In this document: positions 8,389 to 16,308 of the stretch, in pieces
Numbering within the stretch: the first letter of the stretch is position 1
How the letters are laid out: each line of letters opens with the position of its first letter
NCBI GenBank assembly: GCA_016208085.1
Contig: JACQYT010000059.1
Location: 34,328-75,942, forward strand
Direction: 5' to 3'
Length of the DNA: 41,615 bases
DNA from: Elusimicrobiota bacterium
GTDB taxonomy: Bacteria > Elusimicrobiota > Elusimicrobia > Elusimicrobiales > UBA9959
Program-made: the position numbers and the translations under genes
Notes under the pieces: model-generated
Seen by the model: the letters and a program-made list of their open reading frames with translations, nothing else
What the model was told of the DNA's origin: nothing
Database searches by the model: none

Positions 8389-8401
8389 AGAACAGAAACT
8401 G
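8374..8401 (+). repeat. 7-bp repeat array spanning the xseB stop
   Basis: Successive 7-bp units GAGAATA, GAAAATA, GAGAACA and GAAACTG cover the last codons of xseB and the spacer to tlyA. The tlyA ATG at 8406 follows directly within TATAATG, with no Shine-Dalgarno site. Confidence 0.6.
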
Positions 8402-8405
8402 TATA

Positions 8406-9140
8406 ATGAAGAAACGCCTTGATGCCGCCTGCGTGGAGCGGGGCCTTTTTGAAAGCAGGGAAAAAGCCCGTGCGTCAATTATGGCGGGGCTGGTGCTGGT
8501 CAACGGCCGGACGGCGGACAAGGCGGGCAAACCGGTCAAAGAGACCGATATAATAGATCTGGCAAGATCCGACTGTCCATATGTCTCAAGGGGGGGACTA
8601 AAGCTCAAAGGGGCCATAGAGAATTTTAAAATAAGCGTTAAAGGCAAAATCTGTCTGGATGTAGGCGTGGCCACAGGCGGATTTACCGACTGCTTCCTGC
8701 AGGAGGGGGCTGAAAAAGTTTACGCCGTGGACGTGGGCGAAGGCCAGATGCACGAGAAGATAAAAAAAGATCCCCGCGTAATATTCATGCCGCAGACCAA
8801 CGCCCGGTTACTGAAACCGGAGCTTTTTCCCCAAACCCCGCTGCTTGCCGCCATAGACGTTTCTTTTATTTCGCTTAAACTTATACTGAAACCGGTCTTT
8901 GACTGCCTAGCTCCGGGCGGGGAAACCGTCGCCCTTATCAAACCCCAGTTCGAGCTTGAGCCGAAGGACCTTAAAAAAGGCATTGTGAAAAATGAAGGCT
9001 TAAGGCGGGAGGCCGTGGAAGATCTAAAAAAATTCGCCGGCGAAAACCTGAAAGGCGTTGAGGAAAAAGGCCTCATAGATTCGCCGGTGAAGGGCGCCAA
9101 AGGCAATCTTGAATTCCTGTGGCTACTCGGCAAAAAATAA
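8406..9140 (+). CDS. tlyA: TlyA-family rRNA 2'-O-methyltransferase
   Basis: This 244-residue protein has an N-terminal S4 RNA-binding domain (about residues 2-60, with RLDAACVERGLFESREKA and MAGLVLVNG) followed by an FtsJ/RrmJ-like SAM methyltransferase domain. SRGGLKL (61-67) is the family linker, LDVGVATGGFTD (84-95) the SAM-binding motif I and LIKPQFE the motif containing the catalytic lysine. TlyA enzymes methylate ribose 2'-OH groups in 16S and sometimes 23S rRNA; the name hemolysin used for some members is historical. It follows xseB closely, a common gene order. The start context lacks a ribosome-binding site. Confidence 0.92.
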   Translation: MKKRLDAACVERGLFESREKARASIMAGLVLVNGRTADKAGKPVKETDIIDLARSDCPYVSRGGLKLKGAIENFKISVKGKICLDVGVATGGFTDCFLQEGAEKVYAVDVGEGQMHEKIKKDPRVIFMPQTNARLLKPELFPQTPLLAAIDVSFISLKLILKPVFDCLAPGGETVALIKPQFELEPKDLKKGIVKNEGLRREAVEDLKKFAGENLKGVEEKGLIDSPVKGAKGNLEFLWLLGKK

Positions 9141-9211
9141 TCTGCCGCGGCCGCGGGCAAACCGTAATCACAGTCCCGCGTTTACCAACCTGCCGGCGGA
9201 AATTTTTCACG

Positions 9212-10420
9212 ATGAACAGCGCTTCAGCCTTGCCCCTTCAGCCTTCAGCCTGCCGGCTGGCGTGCTGCGTGTGGGAATTCACCCTGCGCTGCAATTTAAA
9301 CTGCATGCACTGCGGCTCCTCGGCGGGTTCGGCGCGCGCCGGCGAACTCTCCACCGAAGAAGCCCTTAAACTCTGCGATGACCTCAAGAAGGCCGGCTGC
9401 CTGGGCGTCGCGCTGATGGGCGGGGAGCCTTTCCTGCGCGGGGACTTCTTCGAGGTGGCCTCATGCGTGCGGGAACTCGGCATGGAACTTTCCGTTATCA
9501 CCAACGGCACCGTGCAAAGCGGGGAAATCTTTGAAAACCTGAAAAAGCTGAAACCCCGCGCCGTGGCCGTCAGCATAGACGCTTCCACGGCGGCCCTGCA
9601 CGACAAAATAAGGGGCGTGCCCGGGGCGTTTGATAAGAGCCAAGCCTTCATAGACAGATGTCTGCGGGAAGGCCTGCCGGTAAGCGTCATTACCGCCGTC
9701 CACAAGTTCAACCTTAAAGACCTGGCCGCTATCAGGAATTCGCTGAAAGGCCGCAAGATCGCCTGGCAGGTGCAGACGGTCGGGGGCGAAGGCCGGCGCT
9801 TTCCGAAGGAAATGCTGCTTGACGAGGAGGAATTCTATTCGGTCGGCGTTTTCATAGAAGCCTCCAGGCGCACCCATTCGTCCGAGGAACTGCCGCTCAT
9901 CGGCGCGCACGATCTGGGCTACAACTCCGGCGTGCTGAAGAATATTTCGCTTTATGAAAAATGGGAGGGCTGCCAGGCCGGCGTCTCCGTGTTGGGCATC
10001 AGGAGCAACGGCGACGCGCTGGGCTGCCTGGCCCTGAACGACGACAGGTTCATAGAAGGCAATGTCCGGAGGAAGAGCGTCCTGCAGCTATGGAACGGCC
10101 CGGCCGCCTTTTCCTATACGCGGAACTTCAACGGGGCGCAGGCGGGGGAGAACTGTTCCTCCTGCGCCCATGTCGCGGCCTGCAAGGGCGGCTGCAATGA
10201 GATGTCGCTGATGAAAACCGGCGTTATGCACAATGATCCCTATTGCTTTTACCGGCTGGAACATAAGCTCTTCGCCGAAAAACTGCAAAATCCTTTCAAG
10301 CGTCTTTGGTTCAGACTGAACGGCCTGGCCCATGCCGGCGGCGGAGCTTTCGAGAAGCTCGGCAGGATATTCGGCGCAAACAGGGGGCTTCATGAAACTA
10401 AACATCGGCTGCGGTTATAA
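9212..10420 (+). CDS. Radical SAM/SPASM domain protein
   Basis: This 402-residue iron-sulfur enzyme has the radical SAM cluster motif CNLNCMHC (C27, C31, C34), the MGGEPF segment for SAM binding and a partial TIM barrel. A C-terminal SPASM-type cysteine set follows, including CQAG, GCLA, the CSSCAHVAACKGGC cluster and DPYC, consistent with extra 4Fe-4S clusters. Such enzymes often mature peptides or modify cofactors, but no precursor peptide is seen nearby and the substrate is unknown. The start is uncertain: the ATG at 9212 gives a compact N-terminus, while an in-frame ATG at 9119 would overlap tlyA. The first 20 codons consist largely of 7-bp repeat units (9221-9255). Its 3' end overlaps the following methyltransferase gene by 29 bp. 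Confidence 0.85.
   Translation: MNSASALPLQPSACRLACCVWEFTLRCNLNCMHCGSSAGSARAGELSTEEALKLCDDLKKAGCLGVALMGGEPFLRGDFFEVASCVRELGMELSVITNGTVQSGEIFENLKKLKPRAVAVSIDASTAALHDKIRGVPGAFDKSQAFIDRCLREGLPVSVITAVHKFNLKDLAAIRNSLKGRKIAWQVQTVGGEGRRFPKEMLLDEEEFYSVGVFIEASRRTHSSEELPLIGAHDLGYNSGVLKNISLYEKWEGCQAGVSVLGIRSNGDALGCLALNDDRFIEGNVRRKSVLQLWNGPAAFSYTRNFNGAQAGENCSSCAHVAACKGGCNEMSLMKTGVMHNDPYCFYRLEHKLFAEKLQNPFKRLWFRLNGLAHAGGGAFEKLGRIFGANRGLHETKHRLRL
9221..9255 (+). repeat. 7-bp repeat array in the first codons of the radical SAM gene
   Basis: Units GCTTCAG, CCTTGCC, CCTTCAG, CCTTCAG and CCTGCCG follow in register from 9221. On the other strand the main unit reads GGCTGAA, matching the GGNTRAA pattern of other arrays in the window. 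They lie within codons 4-15. Confidence 0.7.
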
Positions 10421-11562
10421 TTACCTCAGAGGCTACGTGAACCTGGACGCGAGCCGCGATTCCCTGGCAGATAAATTCATGGAAGCCCATCAGCTAGGTT
10501 TTGACGACGGTTCAGCTGAAGAGATAAAAGCTTCCCAGCTCATCGAGCACCTGGGATTTTTCAGAACGAAGTATTTTCTGGCCGAATGCTACCGGGTCCT
10601 GAAGGACGGCGGGGTATTAACGCTGGAGACGCCGCATATCGAGAAGACTTTCAGGCCGCGCGGCCCGCGAAGCGGCGCTGGGCTGGGTCTACGGCAGCGA
10701 GTGTCCGGGGATGGAGCACCGCTATTGCTTCCCGGCGGAACTGCTGAGAGAGCTGCTGGCCGGCGCCGGCTTTGAGCTTAAAAAGAAGAAGTTTTTTGAA
10801 TACCAGCCCCACTGTCCGGCTTTAAGGCTTACGGCGCGCAAAAAGGGGAGCCCGGCCGCGGATTTTGAGGCGGCCCTCAGGCGGGAAATCGCCGTTGAAG
10901 GGGCTGCCCCTTTCAGGGATGAATACGCGGCTTCCGAGCTGGAAAAGCTGATAAAAGCCGCTCTGTCGCCCGGGATCTTTAAAAACGACGAGCTCGCTTT
11001 TGAGCTCGCGCTTTACGATCCCGGCCTGGCCGGGGCCTTTTTCCGGGTCAAAGGGGGCGCAAAGTTCATAAAAGCGGCGGCCGCTCTGGCCGCCGCCAAT
11101 TTTACGGCGCGCATGTACGGGGCGCTCGCCGCCCAGCCGCTCGACGCAAGCCAGCATGACGCGTTTGAGGCCGCGCTGGAGAGCGGGCGCCGTGATTTGA
11201 AAGAAGCTTTGGCCGGCCGGCTGCCGCCGGCTGAAAAGCCGTGCCCCCAGCCGCTTTTCTCGCTGGAGATGACGCGCCGGTTTTCGGAGCGGACCGTCTG
11301 CGCGGGATTAAAGGCCTATGAAAACGCCGCTTTCGGCGAAGCCGCCGATTATTTCGCCCAGGCGGTGCATCTATGCCGCGACAACCCGTACGCCTGGCTT
11401 TACTTCGCGCGCAGTTTTGAGGCGCGCAGCGAATATAACGAATGCGCGCCCGCCTATGAAAAGGCCCTGGCGTTATTTGAGCGGAGCGGCCTTGCCGGCC
11501 CGGAAATGGTGAAGAACGTTAAAAAGGAGCTTGATAATATCCGCCGCAGGCGTTGTCCCTAA
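10392..11562 (+). pseudogene. SAM methyltransferase with TPR tail, interrupted by a frameshift
   Basis: The gene begins with MKLNIGCGYNYLRGYVNLDAS, a class I methyltransferase motif I, and reads through ECYRVLKDGGVLTLETPHIEKT. Near 10645-10655 the frame must move by one base to continue as REAALGWVYGSECPGMEHRYCF and then a long C-terminal part with a TPR-like repeat (about 11300-11470, AYENAAFGEAADYFAQAVHL). The full span is 1171 bases, which is 390 codons plus one extra base, so a single inserted base explains the break. It may be a sequencing error or a true mutation. The start has an AGGGGG ribosome-binding site and overlaps the radical SAM gene by 29 bp, so the two are probably co-translated. 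The substrate is unknown. Confidence 0.75.
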
Positions 11563-11596
11563 AAACGCCCCGCTAAATTATGTAGAATAAACTATT

Positions 11597-11929
11597 ATGA
11601 AAAAAATTTATGAAATGGGCGCTAAAACGGGTTTAACTCCCGATGAACTGCGCAAGGCGGCGAAGTTCGGGCTGTTCGGCCTTATCGCGCTGGTTTTGAC
11701 GGCGCTCACCGCTTGTTTTAAAAACGGAAAAACAGCGTTCCAGCCGGCGGAACCGCCGCTGCGGACCTCCAATCAGCAACAGCCGCAGACGCTGCAGAAC
11801 CTGGTAGACAGCATGGATAAAAGCACCGGCACGGTCAACGCGCCGGCCAGCGACAAATGCGGCCCGTATCCCGGCTACCCCTGCGGCACAAGATATTATA
11901 CGGTCAGCGCCCGCGATTTTAATAATTAG
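11597..11929 (+). CDS. Small putative lipoprotein, unknown family
   Basis: This 110-residue protein has an unusually long charged N-region (about 24 residues, including TPDELRKAAKFG), then a hydrophobic stretch (LFGLIALVLTALTAC) ending in a lipobox-like LTAC with Cys at residue 40. The mature part is Gln, Pro and Asn rich, has two further cysteines in CGPYPGYPCG and is probably flexible. It could be lipidated or simply anchored by one helix. No family is recognised. No Shine-Dalgarno sequence is seen; TAGAAT at 11583-11588 suggests a very short leader. A lipoprotein gene follows in the same direction. Confidence 0.55.
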   Translation: MKKIYEMGAKTGLTPDELRKAAKFGLFGLIALVLTALTACFKNGKTAFQPAEPPLRTSNQQQPQTLQNLVDSMDKSTGTVNAPASDKCGPYPGYPCGTRYYTVSARDFNN

Positions 11930-11997
11930 GAGCCTCCGCAAAACGGTCCGGCCCTCCAGACGACCGGCGGGCAAGCGGGTCTGCTTCTGGCGGAAGA

Positions 11998-13563
11998 ATG
12001 AAAAAACAAGCCTTGTTTTTAAATTTTCTTTTCCCTCGTCCTTCATCCCTCCTCCCTCATCCTTTCAAACTATACGCGGGCGTTCTCTTCGCTTTATTTC
12101 TGTGCGGCTGCGGCAATTATTATTCGGTCAGGATCCCATATTATCTGCCGGATAATGACAACGCCGTAGAGATCAAAAAAGCCCTGTCTTCGCTTTACAT
12201 CGTAGTCAGGGCCCGGCCTGAACCTGAAGAAAACGCCCTGGGTAATCTCGCAGGCGCGTTACTGAAACAGCGGGATCTTGAATTTAATGTTTTCGCGCTG
12301 GCCAGAAAGATCGCCCGCGCCCTTTCAAAGCCGGGAGCAAGCGTAAAAGCCTACAGGGTGAGCCGTTCCGGGGAAGCCGCCGACCCGTACGCCGGCTATT
12401 TCGCTCCGGCCGGCGTTCTGGAGATAAAGGTTTCCGATCCGCAGGTCTCGGCCAGGAAAGAAGAGCGGACGAGTTCCTATCTGGATAAGCAAAAGAAAAA
12501 GCAGACGGTGAAATCCACGGTCTGGGTCTATTCCGCCTCCGTCGCCGCAGACATCAGGCTTATGTCGGGGCCGGATTTGCGGACGCTAGATAAGACCGCC
12601 GAGACTTTCGTCCGCTCCGAGGAGCGTACTGACAATAAAAAAGACACAGGCGGCTGGTATCAGGAACACCAGGAAGCGCTTTTTAACGACGCGGCCGCCA
12701 GGCTCGCCGGCCGTTATATAGGCAAGCCGGTGCTCCGCTATCGGCCGGTATTCAGTAAAAAAGGCGACAAAGAAGCCGTCCGGGCGTCTGATCTCGCCCG
12801 CAAGGATAAATGGTCCGAGGCGGAGGCGGTCTGGAATAAACGCCTTAAAGAGAAGGGCGGCTGGCGGGATTTGATGGGCCTGGCCGTGGCGGCCGAAGTG
12901 CGGAAGGATTACGTTCCGGCGCGGGAATATTATCTGAAAGCCAGGGACGCCGCTGCCGGGGACAAAGAGGCCGGGGCCGCCAGGTGGGGAGAGATACTGG
13001 GCGACCTGGAGATAATGCTTTCAAGCGTCCCGGCGGCGGCCGGCCCGGCACGGGACTGGTTCGGCGTCCCGGCGGCCGTTCTGCCGTTCGCGGATGAGAC
13101 CACCAGTATTGATGGCCCGCCGATGCTGAGGGCGCTTGTTTATGAAGCCCTGAAGAGCGGAGGGTACCGGGTGCAGGCGCTTGAGGATACCGATAAAATA
13201 CTCCTGTCCCACGGACTCACCCAGGGCGGGCAGCTGGGCGCGGCGGAGCATGCGGAGCTCTGCGAATGGCTGGGTGTGGAACGGCTGTTTTACGGGGATA
13301 TAAACGAGTTCGGCGAAGTGATGGCGGGCGTGTATAACCGGCGCGCGATAAAGGGCCGGCTCTTGCTTTGGGACCTTAAAGAACGGAATTTCATCTGGAA
13401 CGCCGAGCCCTCGGTGGTGAAAGTCCGGATGCCTAAAAGCCTGGTGGGGGGGCTGTTTTCCCAGCTTGCCAGGGGGCTTCTGGAACGCTTCAAAAACAAG
13501 CCGCTTGCCTATGAAGGGGCGCTTTTTGCGGCCGGGGCGGCGGAAGCTCTGCCGAACCGTTAA
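11998..13563 (+). CDS. Lipoprotein with DUF6340-like and GNA1162-like parts and a TPR
   Basis: This 521-residue envelope protein has a signal peptide ending in the lipobox LCGC (Cys38). The N-terminal part (about 40-240: SVRIPYYLPDNDNAVEIKKALSSLYIVVRARP, then the lysine-rich DKQKKKQTVKSTVWVYSASVAADIRL) resembles DUF6340 proteins. A short TPR-like helical section (about 260-335) contains AEAVWNKRLKEKGGW and AREYYLKARDAA. The C-terminal part (about 350-490: VPAAVLPFADETTSIDGPPMLRALVYEAL, then LFYGDINEFGEV and GRLLLWDLKERNFIWNAE) resembles the GNA1162/DUF799 lipoprotein domain. I am reasonably sure of the lipoprotein call and moderately sure of the domains; the role is unknown. Signal-peptide codons 12-23 are built from 7-bp repeat units. 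Confidence 0.7.
   Translation: MKKQALFLNFLFPRPSSLLPHPFKLYAGVLFALFLCGCGNYYSVRIPYYLPDNDNAVEIKKALSSLYIVVRARPEPEENALGNLAGALLKQRDLEFNVFALARKIARALSKPGASVKAYRVSRSGEAADPYAGYFAPAGVLEIKVSDPQVSARKEERTSSYLDKQKKKQTVKSTVWVYSASVAADIRLMSGPDLRTLDKTAETFVRSEERTDNKKDTGGWYQEHQEALFNDAAARLAGRYIGKPVLRYRPVFSKKGDKEAVRASDLARKDKWSEAEAVWNKRLKEKGGWRDLMGLAVAAEVRKDYVPAREYYLKARDAAAGDKEAGAARWGEILGDLEIMLSSVPAAAGPARDWFGVPAAVLPFADETTSIDGPPMLRALVYEALKSGGYRVQALEDTDKILLSHGLTQGGQLGAAEHAELCEWLGVERLFYGDINEFGEVMAGVYNRRAIKGRLLLWDLKERNFIWNAEPSVVKVRMPKSLVGGLFSQLARGLLERFKNKPLAYEGALFAAGAAEALPNR
12033..12067 (+). repeat. 7-bp repeat array in lipoprotein signal-peptide codons
   Basis: Units CCCTCGT, CCTTCAT, CCCTCCT, CCCTCAT and CCTTTCA follow in register. 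On the reverse strand they read as GGATGAA or GGATGAG type units. They encode the stretch PRPSSLLPHPF just before the hydrophobic core of the signal peptide. Confidence 0.75.
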
Positions 13564-13654
13564 ATTTCAGCTGGCATCCGCCTCAGGCGAGCGAATTTTC
13601 CTGTTGTAACCAAAGTCACATATATTGTGAAATGTAACTGTAATACGGGTATTG

Positions 13655-13660
13655 TATAAT
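13655..13660 (+). promoter_or_regulatory. TGTATAAT -10 element upstream of the sorting-domain protein
   Basis: TATAAT at 13655-13660, preceded by TG, predicts a transcript start near 13667 and a leader of about 28 bases. The upstream 60 bases are AT-rich; no clear -35 box is seen. Confidence 0.4.
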
Positions 13661-13694
13661 TATCTGAAAGGTAGTACCGTAATTGTCCGGAAAA

Positions 13695-15056
13695 ATGATC
13701 AGAAAAATGATACTTTCAGCCGCGCTCGCGGCCGCCGTTTTTCCCGGCGCCGCGCACCCGGCCTGGGAAAGGATGCGCTCCTCGGACGCTCCGCTGGCCG
13801 TTATCCGCGCCTCCACCGGTTCTTACGAAATAAATTACACCGTGGGAGAGGCCTGCGCCGCGAATTCCCCGTCGCAGAACGGCCCGGACTCAGTTCTTTC
13901 CGGGTATCTCTCCCTGATACCTTTCAATCTGCCCAACCTGGGCTTTTTCGGATTCGACTCCACCAACGGGGTGACCATGGAAGGAGCGCTCTGGGGCGCC
14001 AAGCCCGACGACAACATTAAGCTTCTCTTTTCAACTGAGCTCTCCAGCACGCTGTCCCAGCCGGGCCTGGTCGTCACGCAGCTTATGGACAATACCGGCC
14101 GGGAACTCAACGAGTCCTGGACGGCTCCCATTGCGAAATACAGCGTGGACTACGCCGCGGAAAAATTAATAATCGTCCCGTCTCCGTCCTGGCCCAAGGG
14201 AAGCGTCTTCTCGGTTTATTACTCCTCGTATATAGTGGATATCAACGGCTATCCCGTTTCCGTCGGGACGACGGTGTATTTTACCGTGCGCATGGATTAC
14301 CAGGCCGACAATACGGCCGCGGTCCTGACCGAAAGAAAGGCGAAGGTGACGGTGCCGGCCAACGCTTATTCAGGGGATTTCTATCTTACGCTTTCAACCG
14401 CTGCCGGCGGCGCCGAAATAAAAGACGCAAATTCCAGGCTGGCCGCTCTGCCCGGTTCGCCGGAATTTCTGGGGGTGTTGAATGTAAAATCTTATGATTC
14501 CGCAGGCAATCCGGCCCAGCCCGGCCTGGCTTGCGTCATCGCTATTCCGTACAAGGATGATAACCCCAGCGACGGCCGGGTGGACGGGACGATCGGCCGT
14601 ATTAAAGCTTCCGGCCTCTCGATCTGGTATCTGGACGAGACGCGCAAGCTCTGGGCAAGGCAGGCGGGCCCGTCCGTAGACAGCGTTTCAAAACTGGTCG
14701 GTCAGTCCGTAACGCATTTTTCAAATTTCGCCCTTCTGGGACTCCCCGACACCGATCTGACCACGGCGTACGCGTTCCCGGTGCCTTTCAGGCCCAATGT
14801 CAACGCCCCGGACAGGTACGGGAGCTGGGCGACAGGCATCACTTTTACCAACCTGCCTATTTACGGCACGATTAAAATATACACGCTTAGCGGAGAACTG
14901 GCGCGCTCTATGGACATCGCCTCATCGCAGTCTAATTCACAGGTCCCCTGGAACGTTAAGAATTCAGCCGGCGAGGTGGTCTCAAGCGGGGTCTATGTCT
15001 GGGAGATAGTCTCCGGCAAGAACCGCAAGACCGGAAAGCTGATAGTAATAAAATAG
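13695..15056 (+). CDS. Exported protein with C-terminal type IX-style sorting domain
   Basis: This 453-residue protein has a signal peptide (positively charged start, ILSAALAAAVFPGAAHPA) and a mature region of beta-sandwich character. An Ig-like segment (about 85-200) has VVTQLMDNTGRELNESW and GSVFSVYYSSYIVDINGYPV. A ZU5-like or autolytic-domain-like middle part (about 215-345) contains ERKAKVTVPANAYSGDF. The last 85 residues (AFPVPFRPN through TIKIYTLSGELARSM to GVYVWEIVSGKNRKTGKLIVIK) match the FlgD-like/Por-secretion-tail fold used as the cargo signal of type IX secretion. The start is taken at the ATG at 13695, since the TTG at 13683 is weaker. Its stop codon is the first bases of a heptamer array leading to the PorV-like gene, 51 bp downstream. 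Confidence 0.75.
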   Translation: MIRKMILSAALAAAVFPGAAHPAWERMRSSDAPLAVIRASTGSYEINYTVGEACAANSPSQNGPDSVLSGYLSLIPFNLPNLGFFGFDSTNGVTMEGALWGAKPDDNIKLLFSTELSSTLSQPGLVVTQLMDNTGRELNESWTAPIAKYSVDYAAEKLIIVPSPSWPKGSVFSVYYSSYIVDINGYPVSVGTTVYFTVRMDYQADNTAAVLTERKAKVTVPANAYSGDFYLTLSTAAGGAEIKDANSRLAALPGSPEFLGVLNVKSYDSAGNPAQPGLACVIAIPYKDDNPSDGRVDGTIGRIKASGLSIWYLDETRKLWARQAGPSVDSVSKLVGQSVTHFSNFALLGLPDTDLTTAYAFPVPFRPNVNAPDRYGSWATGITFTNLPIYGTIKIYTLSGELARSMDIASSQSNSQVPWNVKNSAGEVVSSGVYVWEIVSGKNRKTGKLIVIK

Positions 15057-15097
15057 GGTAGAGGGTAGAGGGTAGAGGGTAGAGGGTAGAGGGTAGA
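15056..15097 (+). repeat. Six perfect GGGTAGA units between two secretion genes
   Basis: Six copies of GGGTAGA run without error from 15056 to 15097. The first G belongs to the TAG stop of the upstream gene, and the last unit ends 10 bases before the ATG of the PorV-like gene. Confidence 0.95.
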
Positions 15098-15107
15098 GAC
15101 GGATTTT

Positions 15108-16307
15108 ATGAGAAGGTTCGGGAGTACAGCGAAGTTTAAGTTTAAAAGCCGTGTAGCTAAACGGCTTAAAACCGCTGTTTTGCTTTTTGTTGTTACTCTA
15201 CCCTCTACCCTCTCCCCTCTACCCTTTCTTCACGCCGCGGCCGGCAAGTCCGGCGGCGATTTTCTGCGGATAGTCCAGAGCCCGCGCTCGGTCGGCATGG
15301 GTGAATCCGGCGTCGGTTTATACGGCGAACTTCTGGGCGCGCTGGCGCTTAACCCCGCTGCGCTTGCCCTGACCGACTACAGAAACCTGGCTTTCGCCTA
15401 CAATATATGGATAGAAGACGTCTCCATCCAGCAGGCCGCTTATGCGCATCCTCTGCAGGCCGCCGGCGCGCTGGCCGCTTCGGTCTCACGGCTCGGAATG
15501 AATTCCATCGCGGGTTATAACAATTCAGGCGCCTATACCGGCGCCGTGGACGCCGGGGACCTGGCGGTCTCGGTTAATTACGCCAGGAGGCTGACAGGCC
15601 CCTGGCAGGACATGCGGCTCGGCCTTTTTGCCGGCGCCGGGCTGAAATACGCCAGGGAGAGCCTGGACGACGCCGCCGCAAGCGCCCGGCTTCTGGATGC
15701 CGGAGCGCTTTGGCGCTCAAAGGTTAAAGGCGGCATCCTCGGGCTGGGCTTATCGGCGCAATCTATGGGCGGTAAGTTTAAATTTGACGAGCAGAGCGAT
15801 CCCGCGCCCCGGATAATCCGGGTCGGGGCCGGTTATACGGTGATAGCCGCGGGCGACCTGCTTTCGTTTGCGCTGGACATCAAGAAGCCCATTGATTCAG
15901 GGGCGGTCTACGCCTGCGGCGCGGAATATTTTATCAGGGATACCATGGCTTTACGCGCCGGTTATATCTCGGGTATGGATATGGGCGGGGGGCTTCGCCT
16001 GGGCGTCGGGGTGAATATCCGGCTTATTCAGTTTGATTACGCGCTTGCCGGCTACGGGAAATTCGGTTCGGTTCACAGATTCAGCCTGTCCTATAAATTC
16101 GGCAAGCCGGTGGTGGTTACGCCCCACATCTCGCCGCAGCAGGAGCAGGCGCGCTGGAAGGTGGAGCGCGCGCGCGGATTTATGAGGGAAAACCGGTATT
16201 ACGAGGCGATACTTGAGCTTAACGGGGCGCTGGACCTTGATCCGGGCTCTATCGAGGCTCTGGGACTGATGAAAAAGGCCGGGGACCTTGTCGATACGGA
16301 GCGTTGA
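15108..16307 (+). CDS. PorV/PorQ-like outer membrane protein with TPR tail
   Basis: This 399-residue predicted outer-membrane beta-barrel has a long signal peptide (about 45 residues, basic start, cleavage near HAAAG). The mature part begins with GGDFLRIVQSPRSVGMGESGVGLYGELLGALALNPAAL, which is the family start of PorV/PorQ (UPF0164) proteins. Alternating strands follow up to FSLSYKFG near residue 335. The C-terminal 60 residues form a TPR-like helical pair (ARGFMRENRYYEAILELNGALDLDPGSIEALGLM), unusual for a plain PorV. PorV is the outer-membrane shuttle for substrates with C-terminal sorting domains in type IX secretion, and the neighbour upstream carries such a domain. The signal-peptide segment TLPSTLSPLPF is encoded by inverted 7-bp units. 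Confidence 0.8.
   Translation: MRRFGSTAKFKFKSRVAKRLKTAVLLFVVTLPSTLSPLPFLHAAAGKSGGDFLRIVQSPRSVGMGESGVGLYGELLGALALNPAALALTDYRNLAFAYNIWIEDVSIQQAAYAHPLQAAGALAASVSRLGMNSIAGYNNSGAYTGAVDAGDLAVSVNYARRLTGPWQDMRLGLFAGAGLKYARESLDDAAASARLLDAGALWRSKVKGGILGLGLSAQSMGGKFKFDEQSDPAPRIIRVGAGYTVIAAGDLLSFALDIKKPIDSGAVYACGAEYFIRDTMALRAGYISGMDMGGGLRLGVGVNIRLIQFDYALAGYGKFGSVHRFSLSYKFGKPVVVTPHISPQQEQARWKVERARGFMRENRYYEAILELNGALDLDPGSIEALGLMKKAGDLVDTER
15197..15224 (+). repeat. Inverted 7-bp array inside the PorV-like signal-peptide codons
   Basis: TCTACCC units at 15197-15203, 15204-15210 and 15218-15224, with a TCTCCCC variant at 15211-15217, are the reverse complement of the GGGTAGA array at 15056-15097. The two arrays flank the start codon at 15108. 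Confidence 0.85.
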
Positions 16308-16308
16308 G

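Noticed and set aside
15056-15224. Reading the regularly spaced repeats as a CRISPR array
   Set aside because: Units are 7 bp and contiguous with no spacers, and no cas gene is present in the window.
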